Assembly (NCBI GenBank): GCA_965216915.1
Contig: CBDCGS010000011.1
Span: 1,722,249 to 1,786,248 of the forward strand
Direction: 5' to 3'
Source of the DNA: CBDCGS01 sp965216915
Lineage (GTDB): Bacteria; Pseudomonadota; Alphaproteobacteria; UBA828
DNA length: 64,000 nt
In this document: in pieces, positions 41,824-51,166 of the stretch
How positions within the stretch are numbered: the stretch's first letter is position 1
How the letters are laid out: each line of letters begins with the position of its first letter
Notes under the pieces: generated by a model
Database searches by the model: none
Told to the model about the DNA's origin: nothing
What the model saw: only the letters and a program-made list of their open reading frames with translations
Position numbers and translations under genes: made by a program

Positions 41824-42945
41824 TCATCTGTGCCGCTTGCTCGAACGCGGCGCGGCCGCATCGGCTTCTTGCCAGGCATCTGATGCCAGGACCGCCTCTA
41901 GAAAATCCATGAAAGCGGCGTGAGGGTCGGGTGGGCGCCCCGAGAAGAGTGCGACGAGAACGGGTCCTTCGACGCCGCGCATCACGACGGTGAAGACGTC
42001 TGGCATGGCGCCGAAATGGGTGAGCACGACCCCCGAGGGTAACTCCCAAACGCGCCACCCAAGTCCGTAATAGTCGATTGAATCGGAATAGGCTGGGCGA
42101 GAGAACGTAAGAGGATCGATCGGGCGTGATGCGAAATCGAGATATGAACCGGCGTCTGCAATCCAACCCCCGGCACCGGATACGATCCGTGGGTCGTTGA
42201 CAAGTAGATTTTGATCCACCCGATCAAGTATCAGTTCGGTTGTTGTTTGTGTAACGTCTAAGGAAAATTCGCCAAGATTCGGAATAATGTCTTTTATCGC
42301 TGATTCATAGCTCGTCCGTGTTTTTGCAGCAATTAATAGTTCAAGATAACAATAGCCTAGATTTGAGTACGAATACGCGCTTCCCGGCTCAAATTGGAGC
42401 GGAATCGACTGCATCGCCTGCACGACGCCGGCGCACCCTTCGATCGAATCCGATGTCGATCCGCCGGACGCACGGCGTCGAAGCTCTTTCTCGGTCAGGA
42501 AAAAGGGGTCGAAGTTCTGGGTCGCGTCGAAACCCCCACTGTGCTGCAGCAAGTGCCGTGGTGTGACTCTTTGCATGCGTGGATCGGTCGCGTCTGTCGT
42601 GCCCGGGAGTATCTCGGCGATCGGGGCATCGAGATCGATCTCGCCGCGTCTCGCGAGCGCGAGTACGGCCGCCGCGGTGAGCGGTTTCGAGAGGCTCGCT
42701 AGCTTGAAGCGGTCATTCACCGCCATCTTGCGGCCTGTGCTATCCGCCTGTCCGAAGGTCCAGGTCGTCGCCTCAGACGCCCCGAGTGCCCGAAAAGCGA
42801 TGACGCCGCCCCTTAAGCCATATTGCTCTGCGAAGTCCTGAACGCTCGTCGGCAGCGAAGCATCGCGTGGCCAAAACAGCAGACCAGCGGCAAGACCGAT
42901 GACGATTGCGGTAGCGACTATCCTCCTCGAAGGTAATGCCAGCAT
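41824..42945 (-). CDS. Serine hydrolase, beta-lactamase class C/PBP4-like fold
   Basis: Encodes 373 aa. It has one N-terminal hydrophobic segment (signal or anchor), then the SxxK nucleophile motif (ASLSKPLT), YSN (YSYSNLGY), and LTHFGAMP in place of the KTG-like box (HFG). This marks an esterase/peptidase-type member rather than a proven beta-lactamase. The middle of the gene (about 42200-42360) is distinctly AT-richer than neighbouring genes, hinting at acquisition. It is convergent to the HIBCH gene. Confidence 0.88.
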   Translation of the reverse strand: MLALPSRRIVATAIVIGLAAGLLFWPRDASLPTSVQDFAEQYGLRGGVIAFRALGASEATTWTFGQADSTGRKMAVNDRFKLASLSKPLTAAAVLALARRGEIDLDAPIAEILPGTTDATDPRMQRVTPRHLLQHSGGFDATQNFDPFFLTEKELRRRASGGSTSDSIEGCAGVVQAMQSIPLQFEPGSAYSYSNLGYCYLELLIAAKTRTSYESAIKDIIPNLGEFSLDVTQTTTELILDRVDQNLLVNDPRIVSGAGGWIADAGSYLDFASRPIDPLTFSRPAYSDSIDYYGLGWRVWELPSGVVLTHFGAMPDVFTVVMRGVEGPVLVALFSGRPPDPHAAFMDFLEAVLASDAWQEADAAAPRSSKRHR

Positions 42946-43091
42946 TTCAGGTGATCAAACCGGACGATGCGCCGAAGGGCGTGTACCCGCGGCCGCCGGT
43001 GCCATTGATCGAGGGGTCGCGCGGCGCGGTTTGATCGGGGCGAGCCTTGGTCGTCATTTCACCCCACGTGCGCGGCGCGCGCGCGTTTGGC

Positions 43092-44477
43092 TTAGCCGAG
43101 CCGTTGTTCCGAGCCGTGCGGGTCGGTGGTTGGGGACGTGCTGATGCCGAGCCTTGAGAACAAGCCCGCGAGCAGGCCGTGCTGCGCGATCCACTCGGAG
43201 TAAGCTCGGTAGCGCGGGTCCGCCATCAGATGGCGCTCCTCCGTCTTCGCGCGTGCAAAGTAAACCGCATTGACGGCCAACAGGAGGAAGCAGTTCTGGA
43301 TGGCATCTCCCGTGCTCGCCGTCGAGAGAAACGGTAAGTGCACCATCCACCACATCAGATTCTTCGACAGGTACGCCGGATGGCGGGAGAAGCGAAACGG
43401 CCCCGTCGTGATGATCCCGCGATGCGTCAAGTTCGAGAACCGGATTCCGAAGACCACGGTGGCCCACGCGTAGACAACCGAAAGGCCCAGAATCGCGCCG
43501 CCCCAGAGCACCAGAAGCGTCGGATGACCATGGAACCAGACGATCCATTCCTGCGTGCCGATACGATAGTCCAGCGGCCCCCCGTGCCCCATCAAGATGA
43601 AGGGTGGATAGCAGATCAACGCGGCCACCCACCCGAACACGAACGGGTTCGTCGACCGAATGTGGGAATCGAGAACGCGCAGCGTCAGTATGTAGCCGAG
43701 GGTGCCGAGGCAGACATCTGCCAGGAATGTCACCTTCACAAGAAAAAGGATGCAATTGACCGGGCTCGCAAAAATGACGAGCGGATCGAAATTGATGATT
43801 CCATTGACGGTCGCAGGGAGGACCGACACCATGAACGCCAAAAAGAACGCTTTGACAGCCCAAGCGAGGCAGTGGGCTTTCACCTTGTCAAAATCGACAA
43901 CGGCATGCTGGAGACAGACAAATTTCGCGAAATGCCACAATTCGTCTTTCGGCTCTCGCATGTGCTTGCTTGTGAGATATATGTAGAGTGGTGAAATAAA
44001 CCACACAATTGACACGGTCACGACGCCAAATATCAGAAATAATCTATATCTATCATGGCTATATGTTTCAATCGTACAATATAGAGCGCCAATAATTGCA
44101 AACGTGATCCCCAAGCCGATTGTTTTCGTCACTGTGATGGGAATGATCTCGCTGGCGGGTCGGTTGATTCGCAGATCGAGGCCCGTGGTGGCTCGCTTGT
44201 GCGATTTCTCGAACACGAGCGTCGCGACAATCATCGGGAGGGCGGTCCCGCCCAGTATGAGAAGCGTGGAGGATAGGACCGACAAGTCGAAGGCGACGGC
44301 GACGACCACCGATGACAAGAGTGCCGCGAGGCCAATCAGGCCGGTGACGTCGCTGACTTCGGAGACCGGCCGCCCGCTGCGCTCGACCGGAATGGATGCT
44401 GCACCGGGGCGATTGATTGCCGTCGCGTCTCCGCTCTCTGGTGCGTTGCCGGTCGTCATCAGCGTTCGCTCTCTCAT
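43092..44477 (-). CDS. ICMT-family (isoprenylcysteine carboxyl methyltransferase-like) multipass membrane protein
   Basis: Encodes 461 aa with about ten hydrophobic segments. The C-terminal 130 residues have the ICMT/PEMT signature: HRGIITTGPFRFSRHPAYLSKNL and RAKTEERHLMADPRYRAYSEW. This domain binds S-adenosylmethionine at the membrane face and methylates carboxyl or lipid groups; the target is unknown. The N-terminal half is a long multipass extension without a recognised family. The region 43740-44110 is unusually AT-rich. ATG 44477 is used; ATG 44459 is an alternative. Confidence 0.8.
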   Translation of the reverse strand: MRERTLMTTGNAPESGDATAINRPGAASIPVERSGRPVSEVSDVTGLIGLAALLSSVVVAVAFDLSVLSSTLLILGGTALPMIVATLVFEKSHKRATTGLDLRINRPASEIIPITVTKTIGLGITFAIIGALYCTIETYSHDRYRLFLIFGVVTVSIVWFISPLYIYLTSKHMREPKDELWHFAKFVCLQHAVVDFDKVKAHCLAWAVKAFFLAFMVSVLPATVNGIINFDPLVIFASPVNCILFLVKVTFLADVCLGTLGYILTLRVLDSHIRSTNPFVFGWVAALICYPPFILMGHGGPLDYRIGTQEWIVWFHGHPTLLVLWGGAILGLSVVYAWATVVFGIRFSNLTHRGIITTGPFRFSRHPAYLSKNLMWWMVHLPFLSTASTGDAIQNCFLLLAVNAVYFARAKTEERHLMADPRYRAYSEWIAQHGLLAGLFSRLGISTSPTTDPHGSEQRLG

Positions 44478-44923
44478 GCCTCGCCACGCGTCCGATGTGG
44501 CCTCGTGTCATGCTAGCGTTGCGGGGTTAAAAATGAGCGTGCGGGGGCACTGCAGAAGTTTGTTTACTTTGATTCCTGGGTGACTGGGCCGATGCCGACC
44601 CATGGAAGGCACCGATGGCCGAGATCTCGATCTTTCCGAGCGTTCGTCGACTCGGGGCCTCGGCCCACGCGTCGTGGCTATTCGATGAGGGTCTGAAACG
44701 TGGCGTGGCTCGAGAACGCGACGATCGCGTCGTCGTTTCGGCGGGCGCCGAACGCGTTCCTGCGTTAGATGGCGTGCCGCCGACCACGCGGTCGCTCAGC
44801 TGCCACGGGCTAGCGGCGCCGGCTCACGGCAATGTTTCTGCGTTTGGTCGGCTCGACCGGTGCTGGGCGCGCACCGCTATCCCACGTTCGGCCGGCGGCC
44901 GACGCGATGGGCTGCCGTGCGCG
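44478..44923. other. Intergenic region with no convincing gene
   Basis: 446 nt between the ICMT-family gene start and the NarL-type regulator end. A plus-strand frame from 44615 (MAEISIFPSVRRLG...) reads protein-like for about 60 codons but then runs antisense through the regulator gene and has no good ribosome-binding site, so it may be a decayed fragment. Nothing else is recognisable. Confidence 0.5.
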
Positions 44924-45583
44924 CTAGCTGCCGCCGGAGCCGTGCAGATCGGTCGCCTTTATCACGGCCTCGGTGCGGTTGCTCACGTTCAGCGCCTTGA
45001 AGATCGCCGAAATGTGAACCTTGACGGTTCCCTCGGCGAGTTCGAGCTCGCGGGCAATGTCCTTGTTGGATTTCCCGAGGGCCAGCAAGCCGAGCACGTC
45101 GAGCTGGCGCGGCGTGAGCCCCGAGGTCTGATCGCCGCGCAACGCTTCATAAGATCGCTGGCGGCTCTCCCGCAGGCCCGATCCAGCGCGCCGCACCACG
45201 CTCGCCGGGATGTAGACGCCGCCGGCGAGCACCAGCCGCAGCGCATTGAGCATGATCTCGGGGCGGGTCGATTTGAGCATGAAGCCGACAGCACCCTGAT
45301 CGATCGCCTTCTGCACGTCGGCGAATTCGTCGCTCGCCGAGGTCACGACGATGGGCGTATCCGGGACGCGTTGGCAAACCTCTGAAACGGCGTCGCCGCT
45401 TTCGAAGCCTGGAATATTGACATCAAGAATTACTAGGTCGAGGTCACCAGAATCGTCGATCGCTTCTTGAGCGCTGTCGAAATCCTCTGCTTCAATCGCC
45501 TCAAGATCATTTCCCAACTCTTTAAGAAGGTTTTTCATGCCCATGCGGTAAACGGCATGACTATCAGCTATGAGTACTTTCAT
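44924..45583 (-). CDS. NarL/FixJ-family response regulator (orphan)
   Basis: Encodes 219 aa. The receiver domain has phospho-acceptor Asp in VILDVNIPGFE, TSA and Lys in MLKSTRPE; the first acidic pair reads ADSH instead of the usual DD/ED. The LuxR-type helix-turn-helix has LTPRQLDVLGLLALGKSNKDIARELELAEGTVKVH (key residues LTPRQ, SNKDIA, GTVKVH). The start at 45583 opens the receiver (MKVLIADSH) after GTGAGAAA. No histidine kinase is adjacent. The 5' half is AT-richer than the window. A dyad at 45714-45731 upstream could be its operator. Confidence 0.9.
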   Translation of the reverse strand: MKVLIADSHAVYRMGMKNLLKELGNDLEAIEAEDFDSAQEAIDDSGDLDLVILDVNIPGFESGDAVSEVCQRVPDTPIVVTSASDEFADVQKAIDQGAVGFMLKSTRPEIMLNALRLVLAGGVYIPASVVRRAGSGLRESRQRSYEALRGDQTSGLTPRQLDVLGLLALGKSNKDIARELELAEGTVKVHISAIFKALNVSNRTEAVIKATDLHGSGGS

Positions 45584-45916
45584 TTTCTCACATAGTGGTG
45601 ACGGTTGATGTATCAGCGCGCCCGTGTTTGATAGAATAATTTGGTCGCGTCTATAATTAATTGGGGATATCGCAGAGCATCTATGCATTAGGAACTATAT
45701 TTGTTCGTCATAATACACCGTGATCGGTGTAGCGGTCTGGTTGATTGTGCCACTTTTGCGTGCGCTCATGCTGGCGGAACGCGGCACGAGCGCGACGGAG
45801 CATGCGCCGGACACGCGCATCGGCATCAGCGACGCGAGATCTCTAGTGAATGTTGTTAACATCGTCATACACGAGCCGCAAAAAAAATTTCGACCGGGGT
45901 TAGGCTGTCCGACGCC
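45584..45916. other. AT-rich intergenic region upstream of NarL-type regulator
   Basis: 333 nt, markedly AT-richer than the rest of the window. It contains a dyad (45714-45731), several TATAAT-like words and an A8 run near 45882 (T8 on the minus strand). A GACGCCC/GGGCGTC inverted repeat spans 45910-45929 at the gph stop. A short plus-strand frame from 45720 has no family features and is not called. Confidence 0.5.
45714..45731. promoter_or_regulatory. Dyad TACACC-N6-GGTGTA, possible operator
   Basis: A perfect 6-bp inverted repeat with a 6-nt spacer in the AT-rich upstream region of the NarL-type regulator gene. Size and symmetry fit a dimeric helix-turn-helix binding site. The binding protein is unknown; autoregulation by the adjacent regulator is one possibility. 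Confidence 0.35.
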
Positions 45917-46612
45917 CTAGCGCGGGCGTCCCGGCTGCAAAGCGCGAATCTGGGTAAGCGCATTCGGCAATTCTCCGAACGTATCGATCACAATATCGGC
46001 CCCGAGCGAATCGGCGGAGACGGGGCTATAGCCATAGCGCACCGCGACGACTGCTATCCCGGCGGCGCGCGCGGCGTTCACGTCCGCCGCGCTGTCGCCG
46101 ACCATGACGGCTCGCTCCGGTTCGATTCCAAGCTCGGCCAACGCCTCAAGCAAATGGGCGGGGTCCGGTTTTTTCGCGGAAGCGGTATCGCCGCACACCA
46201 CCGCTCCGAATAGCTCGGTCATCCCAAAATAGCTGAGCTGATGGCGCGTCGACGCGTCGGGCTTGTTCGTGCAGATCGCGAGAGCGAGACCCTGGTCGCG
46301 GAAGGCGCGCAGCGTCGGGACCACACCGGGGAACGGCTTCGCCTGCACGGTTTGCACCTCGTAATAGTACTCGATGAGGCGCATGACCCAGGGCGCTGCG
46401 GCGTCCTCCGCGGCCGCTACACCGCGGGCGCCGAGCGCACGTATCAGCAGGCGCTTCGCGCCTTCGCCTGCGAGTTGCCGAAAATCCTCGAAATCCACCG
46501 GCCGATGCCCCATCTCCGAGAGGAGGCGGTTGAGAGCCGTGATGAAATCGGGTGCGGTGTCGACCAATGTTCCGTCGAAATCGAGAAGAACCGCATCCAC
46601 GGGCCGTTGCAT
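45917..46612 (-). CDS. gph: Phosphoglycolate phosphatase (HAD family)
   Basis: Encodes 231 aa. HAD motif I is LLDFDGTLVDTAPDF, motif II ICTNKPD, motif III the Lys in AKKPDP, and motif IV VGDSAADVNAA. It has a helical cap between motifs I and II as in Gph. It dephosphorylates 2-phosphoglycolate from DNA repair or photorespiration-like leaks. Start at 46612 (MQRPVDAVLLDFDG) is chosen because the fold begins there; the open frame upstream to 46969 runs antisense to glmU. It is divergent from glmU across 156 nt. Confidence 0.9.
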   Translation of the reverse strand: MQRPVDAVLLDFDGTLVDTAPDFITALNRLLSEMGHRPVDFEDFRQLAGEGAKRLLIRALGARGVAAAEDAAAPWVMRLIEYYYEVQTVQAKPFPGVVPTLRAFRDQGLALAICTNKPDASTRHQLSYFGMTELFGAVVCGDTASAKKPDPAHLLEALAELGIEPERAVMVGDSAADVNAARAAGIAVVAVRYGYSPVSADSLGADIVIDTFGELPNALTQIRALQPGRPR

Positions 46613-46768
46613 GGCCACTTTACCCGCTGTTAACCGACTGTCGCGCACGCTCGGCCGATCCCGAGGGAAAACCTGCGCGGCGTGCGCACATGATATATTG
46701 CGAACAGGGCCTGACGGCGAGACCGTATCGTCGGCAGCCGTGACACATTCCTCCGAGGCGGACTGGGC

Positions 46769-48121
46769 ATGACACGACTCGCTTGCGTGGTTCTTGCGGC
46801 CGGCAAGGGCACCCGTATGAAATCGCGGCGCGCCAAGGTTCTTCATCCATTGGCTGGCCGTCCGATGATCGAGCACGTGCTCGCGAGCGTTGCGCCGCTT
46901 TCGCCGGATATGGTGGTTGTGGTCGCCAATGACGAGCTCGTCTCGGGCCTCGCCAACATCGATCCGCAAGGTCTCCCCGTGCGTACGGCGGTGCAGGAGA
47001 CGCAGCTCGGCACCGGCGACGCGGTCGCGTCCGCGCGGGCCTATCTTGAGGGTTTCGACGGCGATGTGCTGGTTCTCTACGGCGATACGCCCTTGTTGCG
47101 TCCCGAAACGCTGTCGGATCTCCTAGACGCGCGGCGGGCCTCCGATGCGGCGGTGTCCGTCCTCGGCTTCCGTCCGGAGGATCCGGCGCACTATGGCCGG
47201 CTGATCATCGGCGCCGACGGCATGCTCGACCGGATCGTCGAGTTCAAGGACGCGGACGAGGCCGAGCGCGCGTGCGATTTGTGCAACGCCGGCCTTATGG
47301 CACTCGATGGGCGCCATGTGATCTCGCTGCTGGATGGGATTGGCAATGAGAACGTCAAGGGCGAGTACTATCTGACCGACGTCGTTTCCCTCGCGCGGGC
47401 GCGTGGGCTCGGCGCGCGGCATGCCATCGCCCCGCCCGAGGAGGTGATGGGCGTCAATGACCGGCTGCAGCTTGCAGCGGCCGAGGCTCTCGTGCAAGCG
47501 CGCCTGCGGGCGCGCGCCATGGCGGGGGGAGCCACGCTAATCGACCCTGCGTCGACTTGGTTCAGCTTCGACACGAGGCTCGGCCAGGACGTTCTGATCG
47601 GCCCGAACGTGTTCTTCGGACCGGGCGTCTCGGTGGAAAGCGACGTCGAGATCAAGGCGTTCAGCCACCTCGAGGGTGTTCGCGTGGAGCGCGGCGCCGT
47701 AATCGGCCCCTTCGCGCGGCTCCGACCGGGCAGCGAAATCGGCGCCGACGCACGCATCGGCAATTTCGTCGAGCTCAAGAACACGCGGGTCGAGGCCGGC
47801 GCCAAAGTCAACCACCTCAGCTACGTGGGTGATGCGCGGGTGGGCGAAGCGGCGAACGTCGGTGCGGGCACCATCACGTGCAATTATGACGGCTACAAGA
47901 AATCCAAGACCGACATCGGCGCCGGCGCCTTCATCGGCTCGAACTCGGCGCTCGTTGCGCCTGTCACCATCGGCGACGGTGCCGTCGTCGGCGCAGGCAG
48001 CGTGATCACGCGCGATGTTGAGGCCGACGCGATTGCCGTCGCGCGCGGCGAGCAGACCGCACGCGAGGGTGCGGCGGCGCGCCGGCGTGCGCGGCGTGGG
48101 CAAGGGCGGGCCGCCGAATAG
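46769..48121 (+). CDS. glmU: Bifunctional GlcNAc-1-P uridylyltransferase / glucosamine-1-P acetyltransferase
   Basis: Encodes 450 aa. The N-terminal pyrophosphorylase domain has LAAGKGTRMKS and VLYGDTPLL; the C-terminal left-handed beta-helix has hexapeptide repeats (VLIGPNVFFGPGVSV, GAGTITCNYDG). It makes UDP-GlcNAc for peptidoglycan and LPS. ATG 46769 follows GAGGCGGA. It is 30 nt before glmS, so the amino-sugar pathway is encoded together. Confidence 0.97.
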   Translation: MTRLACVVLAAGKGTRMKSRRAKVLHPLAGRPMIEHVLASVAPLSPDMVVVVANDELVSGLANIDPQGLPVRTAVQETQLGTGDAVASARAYLEGFDGDVLVLYGDTPLLRPETLSDLLDARRASDAAVSVLGFRPEDPAHYGRLIIGADGMLDRIVEFKDADEAERACDLCNAGLMALDGRHVISLLDGIGNENVKGEYYLTDVVSLARARGLGARHAIAPPEEVMGVNDRLQLAAAEALVQARLRARAMAGGATLIDPASTWFSFDTRLGQDVLIGPNVFFGPGVSVESDVEIKAFSHLEGVRVERGAVIGPFARLRPGSEIGADARIGNFVELKNTRVEAGAKVNHLSYVGDARVGEAANVGAGTITCNYDGYKKSKTDIGAGAFIGSNSALVAPVTIGDGAVVGAGSVITRDVEADAIAVARGEQTAREGAAARRRARRGQGRAAE

Positions 48122-48151
48122 CTGACGCGATTGACGAGGAGGCACATCGTC

Positions 48152-49975
48152 GTGTGCGGAATCATTGGTGTGATCGGGCCCGACCAGGCGGTGCCCCATA
48201 TCATCGAGGGGCTGAGGCGCCTCGAATATCGTGGCTATGATTCGGCTGGCGTCGCGACGTTGGCGAACGGCGCCTTCGACCTGCGGCGCGCAGAGGGCAA
48301 GCTTGCCGAGCTCGAGGCACTGATCGCGCAACAGCCGGTGTCCGGCCTGGTCGGCATCGGCCACACGCGCTGGGCGACCCACGGCGAGCCGAGCGAGACC
48401 AACGCGCATCCGCACACGGCCGGGCGCGTCGCGGTCGTGCACAACGGCATCATCGAAAATTTCCAGGAGCTTCGGTCCGAGCTCGAGGCGGAGGGCCGCG
48501 AATTCGCGACCGACACCGACACCGAGGTCGTCCCCCATCTGATCGATTCCTATCTCGCCCAAGGCCTCGACCCGGAGGAGGCGACGGCGCAGGCGCTGAA
48601 GCGGCTCGATGGCGCCTTCGCGCTCGGAATTTTGTTCGCCGGCCATCGGGATCTCTTGATCGGCGCGCGCCGCGGCTCGCCGCTCGCGATCGGCCATGTG
48701 GACGATGGCGCATTCCTCGCGTCGGATGCCCTGGCGCTCGCGCCCTTCACGCGCCGCATCAGCTATCTGGAGGAGGGGGACTGGGCGGTGCTACGCCGCG
48801 GCAAGGTGAGCGTGTTCGATGAGCATGATCGCCCCGTGCAGCGCGCCCACAGCGTCACGGCGCATGACGGCGCGATGATCGGCAAGGGCAACTTCCGCCA
48901 CTACATGCAGAAGGAGATTCACGAGCAGCCCGCGGTCATCGGCGACACGCTCAACACCTACTACAACCCGGCCGCCGGGCGAATCCATCTGCCCGCCTTG
49001 CCCTTCGATCTCGCGTCGGTGCGCAAGATCACCATCGTGGCCTGCGGGACCTCCTACTATGCGGGCCTCGTGTCCCGCTACTGGATCGAACAGATCGCCG
49101 GTGTGCCGGTCGAGATCGACATCGCCTCCGAGTTTCGCTACCGCACGCCGCCCCTCGAGACGGGCGGCGCCGCGCTCTTCATTTCCCAGTCCGGGGAGAC
49201 GGCCGATACCCTCGCGGCCCTTCGCTTCGCCAAGGCGGCGGGCCAGCACACGATCGCCGTGATCAACGTGCCCGAGAGCACCATGGCGCGCGAGGCGGAC
49301 GTCGTGTTGCCGACCCATGCCGGTGTCGAAATCGGTGTCGCCTCCACCAAGGCCTTCTCGACCCAGCTGGTCACGCTCGCCTGCTTCGCGATCGCTCTGG
49401 CACGCGCCCGCGGCGCGATCGACGCGGCAGAAGAGGCGCGCCTCTCGCATGCGCTCGCCGAGGCGCCCTCGCACATCGCCGAGGTCCTCAATCACGATGA
49501 GCACATCCGCACCCTCGCGGAGACGCTGCGCGAGGCGGGCACGGTGCTCTACATCGGCCGCGGCACGGGCTATCCGGTCGCCCTCGAAGGCGCGCTCAAG
49601 CTCAAGGAGATCTCTTACATCCACGCCGAGGGGTTCGCGGCCGGCGAGCTCAAGCACGGGCCGATCGCGCTCATCGACAAGGGTGTTCCGGTGATCGTGG
49701 TCGCCCCGCCCGGGCAGCTCTTCGAGAAGACTGCCTCGAACTTGCAGGAAACGCTCGCGCGCGGCGCGCACGTCGTCTTCCTCAGCGATGCGCAGGGGAT
49801 CGATTCGCTCGGGCCGATGGCCGAGGCCTCGATCGAGCTGCCGCCGGTCGATCCTTTCGTCGCGCCGATCCTCTACACGATTCCGGTTCAACTGATTGCC
49901 TACCACGTCGCCGTGCTAAAAGGGACTGACGTTGATCAGCCCCGAAACTTGGCGAAATCCGTCACCGTGGAATGA
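48152..49975 (+). CDS. glmS: Glutamine-fructose-6-phosphate aminotransferase
   Basis: Encodes 607 aa, normal length. The class II glutaminase domain must start with Cys1 after Met removal. GTG 48152 gives MCGIIGVIG, preceded by GAGGAGG at good distance, so it is chosen over ATG-like starts further upstream, which would bury the Cys. Further motifs: HTRWATHG, HNGIIEN, and two SIS domains with SQSGETADT and the C-terminal LAKSVTVE. It makes glucosamine-6-phosphate. The stop overlaps the next gene's ATG (ATGA). Confidence 0.97.
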   Translation: MCGIIGVIGPDQAVPHIIEGLRRLEYRGYDSAGVATLANGAFDLRRAEGKLAELEALIAQQPVSGLVGIGHTRWATHGEPSETNAHPHTAGRVAVVHNGIIENFQELRSELEAEGREFATDTDTEVVPHLIDSYLAQGLDPEEATAQALKRLDGAFALGILFAGHRDLLIGARRGSPLAIGHVDDGAFLASDALALAPFTRRISYLEEGDWAVLRRGKVSVFDEHDRPVQRAHSVTAHDGAMIGKGNFRHYMQKEIHEQPAVIGDTLNTYYNPAAGRIHLPALPFDLASVRKITIVACGTSYYAGLVSRYWIEQIAGVPVEIDIASEFRYRTPPLETGGAALFISQSGETADTLAALRFAKAAGQHTIAVINVPESTMAREADVVLPTHAGVEIGVASTKAFSTQLVTLACFAIALARARGAIDAAEEARLSHALAEAPSHIAEVLNHDEHIRTLAETLREAGTVLYIGRGTGYPVALEGALKLKEISYIHAEGFAAGELKHGPIALIDKGVPVIVVAPPGQLFEKTASNLQETLARGAHVVFLSDAQGIDSLGPMAEASIELPPVDPFVAPILYTIPVQLIAYHVAVLKGTDVDQPRNLAKSVTVE

Positions 49976-51153
49976 GCGCAAGCCGAACCGTTATCGACCT
50001 AGACAACGACCACCAAGACCTCCGCGAGCCGGTCCGCGCGCTGTGCGCGAAATACCCGGGCGAGTATTGGCGCGCGAAGGATCGCGAGCGCGTCTACCCG
50101 GCCGAATTCGTCGAGGAACTGACGAAAGCCGGTTTTCTTGCCGCGCTGATCCCCGAGCGCTATGGCGGGAGCGGGCTCGGCATCGGCGCGGGCGCCGCGA
50201 TCTTGGAGGAGATCCACGCGTCGGGCTGCAATGGCGGTGCCTGCCATGCGCAGATGTACACCATGGGCACGGTCCTGCGTCATGGTTCGGACGCGCAAAA
50301 GGAGGCCTACCTTCCCGACATCGCGAGCGGAGCGCGGCGCTTGCAGGCGTTCGGCGTGACGGAACCGACCACGGGCTCCGACACCACGCAGCTTCGCACC
50401 ACGGCGGAGCGGCGCGGCAACGACACTTACGTCGTGAACGGTCAGAAGGTGTGGATCTCGCGCGCCGAGCATTCCGACCTTCTGCTCCTCCTCGCGCGCA
50501 CCACGCCCAAGGAGGAGACGAAGAAGCGCTCCGAGGGGCTCTCGGTGTTTCTCATCGAGATCGAGCCCGCCCTCGGCAAGGGCCTCGAGATCCGTCCGAT
50601 CCGCACGATGATCAATCATGCGACGACCGAGCTCTTCTTCGACGATCTCGAGATTCCGGCGTCGAGCCTGATCGGCGAGGAGGGCAAGGGCTTTCGCTAC
50701 ATCCTCGACGGCATGAATGCCGAGCGGATCCTAATCGCGGGCGAATGCATCGGCGATGCGCGCTGGTTCATCGAGAGGGCGAGCGCCTATGCCAAGGAGC
50801 GCACGGTCTTCGGCAAACCGATCGGTGCCAACCAGGGGATCCAGTTTCCGATTGCCGAGGCCTATGCGCAGGCCGAGGCCGCCGCGCTCATGGTGCGCAA
50901 GGCGGCGGCGCTGTTCGATGCCGGCCGCCCCTGTGGGCCGGAAGCGAACATGGCGAAATATCTGGCGGCCGAGGCCTCGTGGAAGGCGGCCGACACCTGC
51001 GTGCAGACGCATGGCGGCTTCGGCTTCGCCGAGGAATATGACGTCGAGCGCAAATTCCGCGAGGCGCGGCTCTACCGGGTCGCGCCCATCTCGACCAACC
51101 TGATTCTCGGCTATCTCGGGCAGCATGTGCTCGGCATGCCGCGCTCCTACTGA
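49972..51153 (+). CDS. Acyl-CoA dehydrogenase
   Basis: Encodes 393 aa. It has FAD-binding segments GVTEPTTGSDTT and NGQKVWISRAEHSD, and the C-terminal helix with HGGFGFAEEYDVERKFREARLYRVAPIS. The usual EGT catalytic Glu near the C-terminus is replaced (APIS), so the base is probably the Glu in GMNAER (isovaleryl-CoA dehydrogenase-like position). It overlaps glmS by 4 nt but begins a different functional set: CoA transferase and MaoC hydratase follow. It may act on a branched or dicarboxylic acyl-CoA. Confidence 0.88.
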   Translation: MSASRTVIDLDNDHQDLREPVRALCAKYPGEYWRAKDRERVYPAEFVEELTKAGFLAALIPERYGGSGLGIGAGAAILEEIHASGCNGGACHAQMYTMGTVLRHGSDAQKEAYLPDIASGARRLQAFGVTEPTTGSDTTQLRTTAERRGNDTYVVNGQKVWISRAEHSDLLLLLARTTPKEETKKRSEGLSVFLIEIEPALGKGLEIRPIRTMINHATTELFFDDLEIPASSLIGEEGKGFRYILDGMNAERILIAGECIGDARWFIERASAYAKERTVFGKPIGANQGIQFPIAEAYAQAEAAALMVRKAAALFDAGRPCGPEANMAKYLAAEASWKAADTCVQTHGGFGFAEEYDVERKFREARLYRVAPISTNLILGYLGQHVLGMPRSY

Positions 51154-51166
51154 GGGGCCGGGGTCA

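Noticed and set aside
41824..42945. Antibiotic-resistance class C beta-lactamase
   Set aside because: SxxK and YxN motifs are present, but the KTG box is replaced by HFG, which is typical of esterase or peptidase relatives.
44615..45385. Plus-strand frame from the intergenic region through the NarL regulator
   Set aside because: Most of it is antisense to a solid response regulator gene and it lacks a ribosome-binding site.
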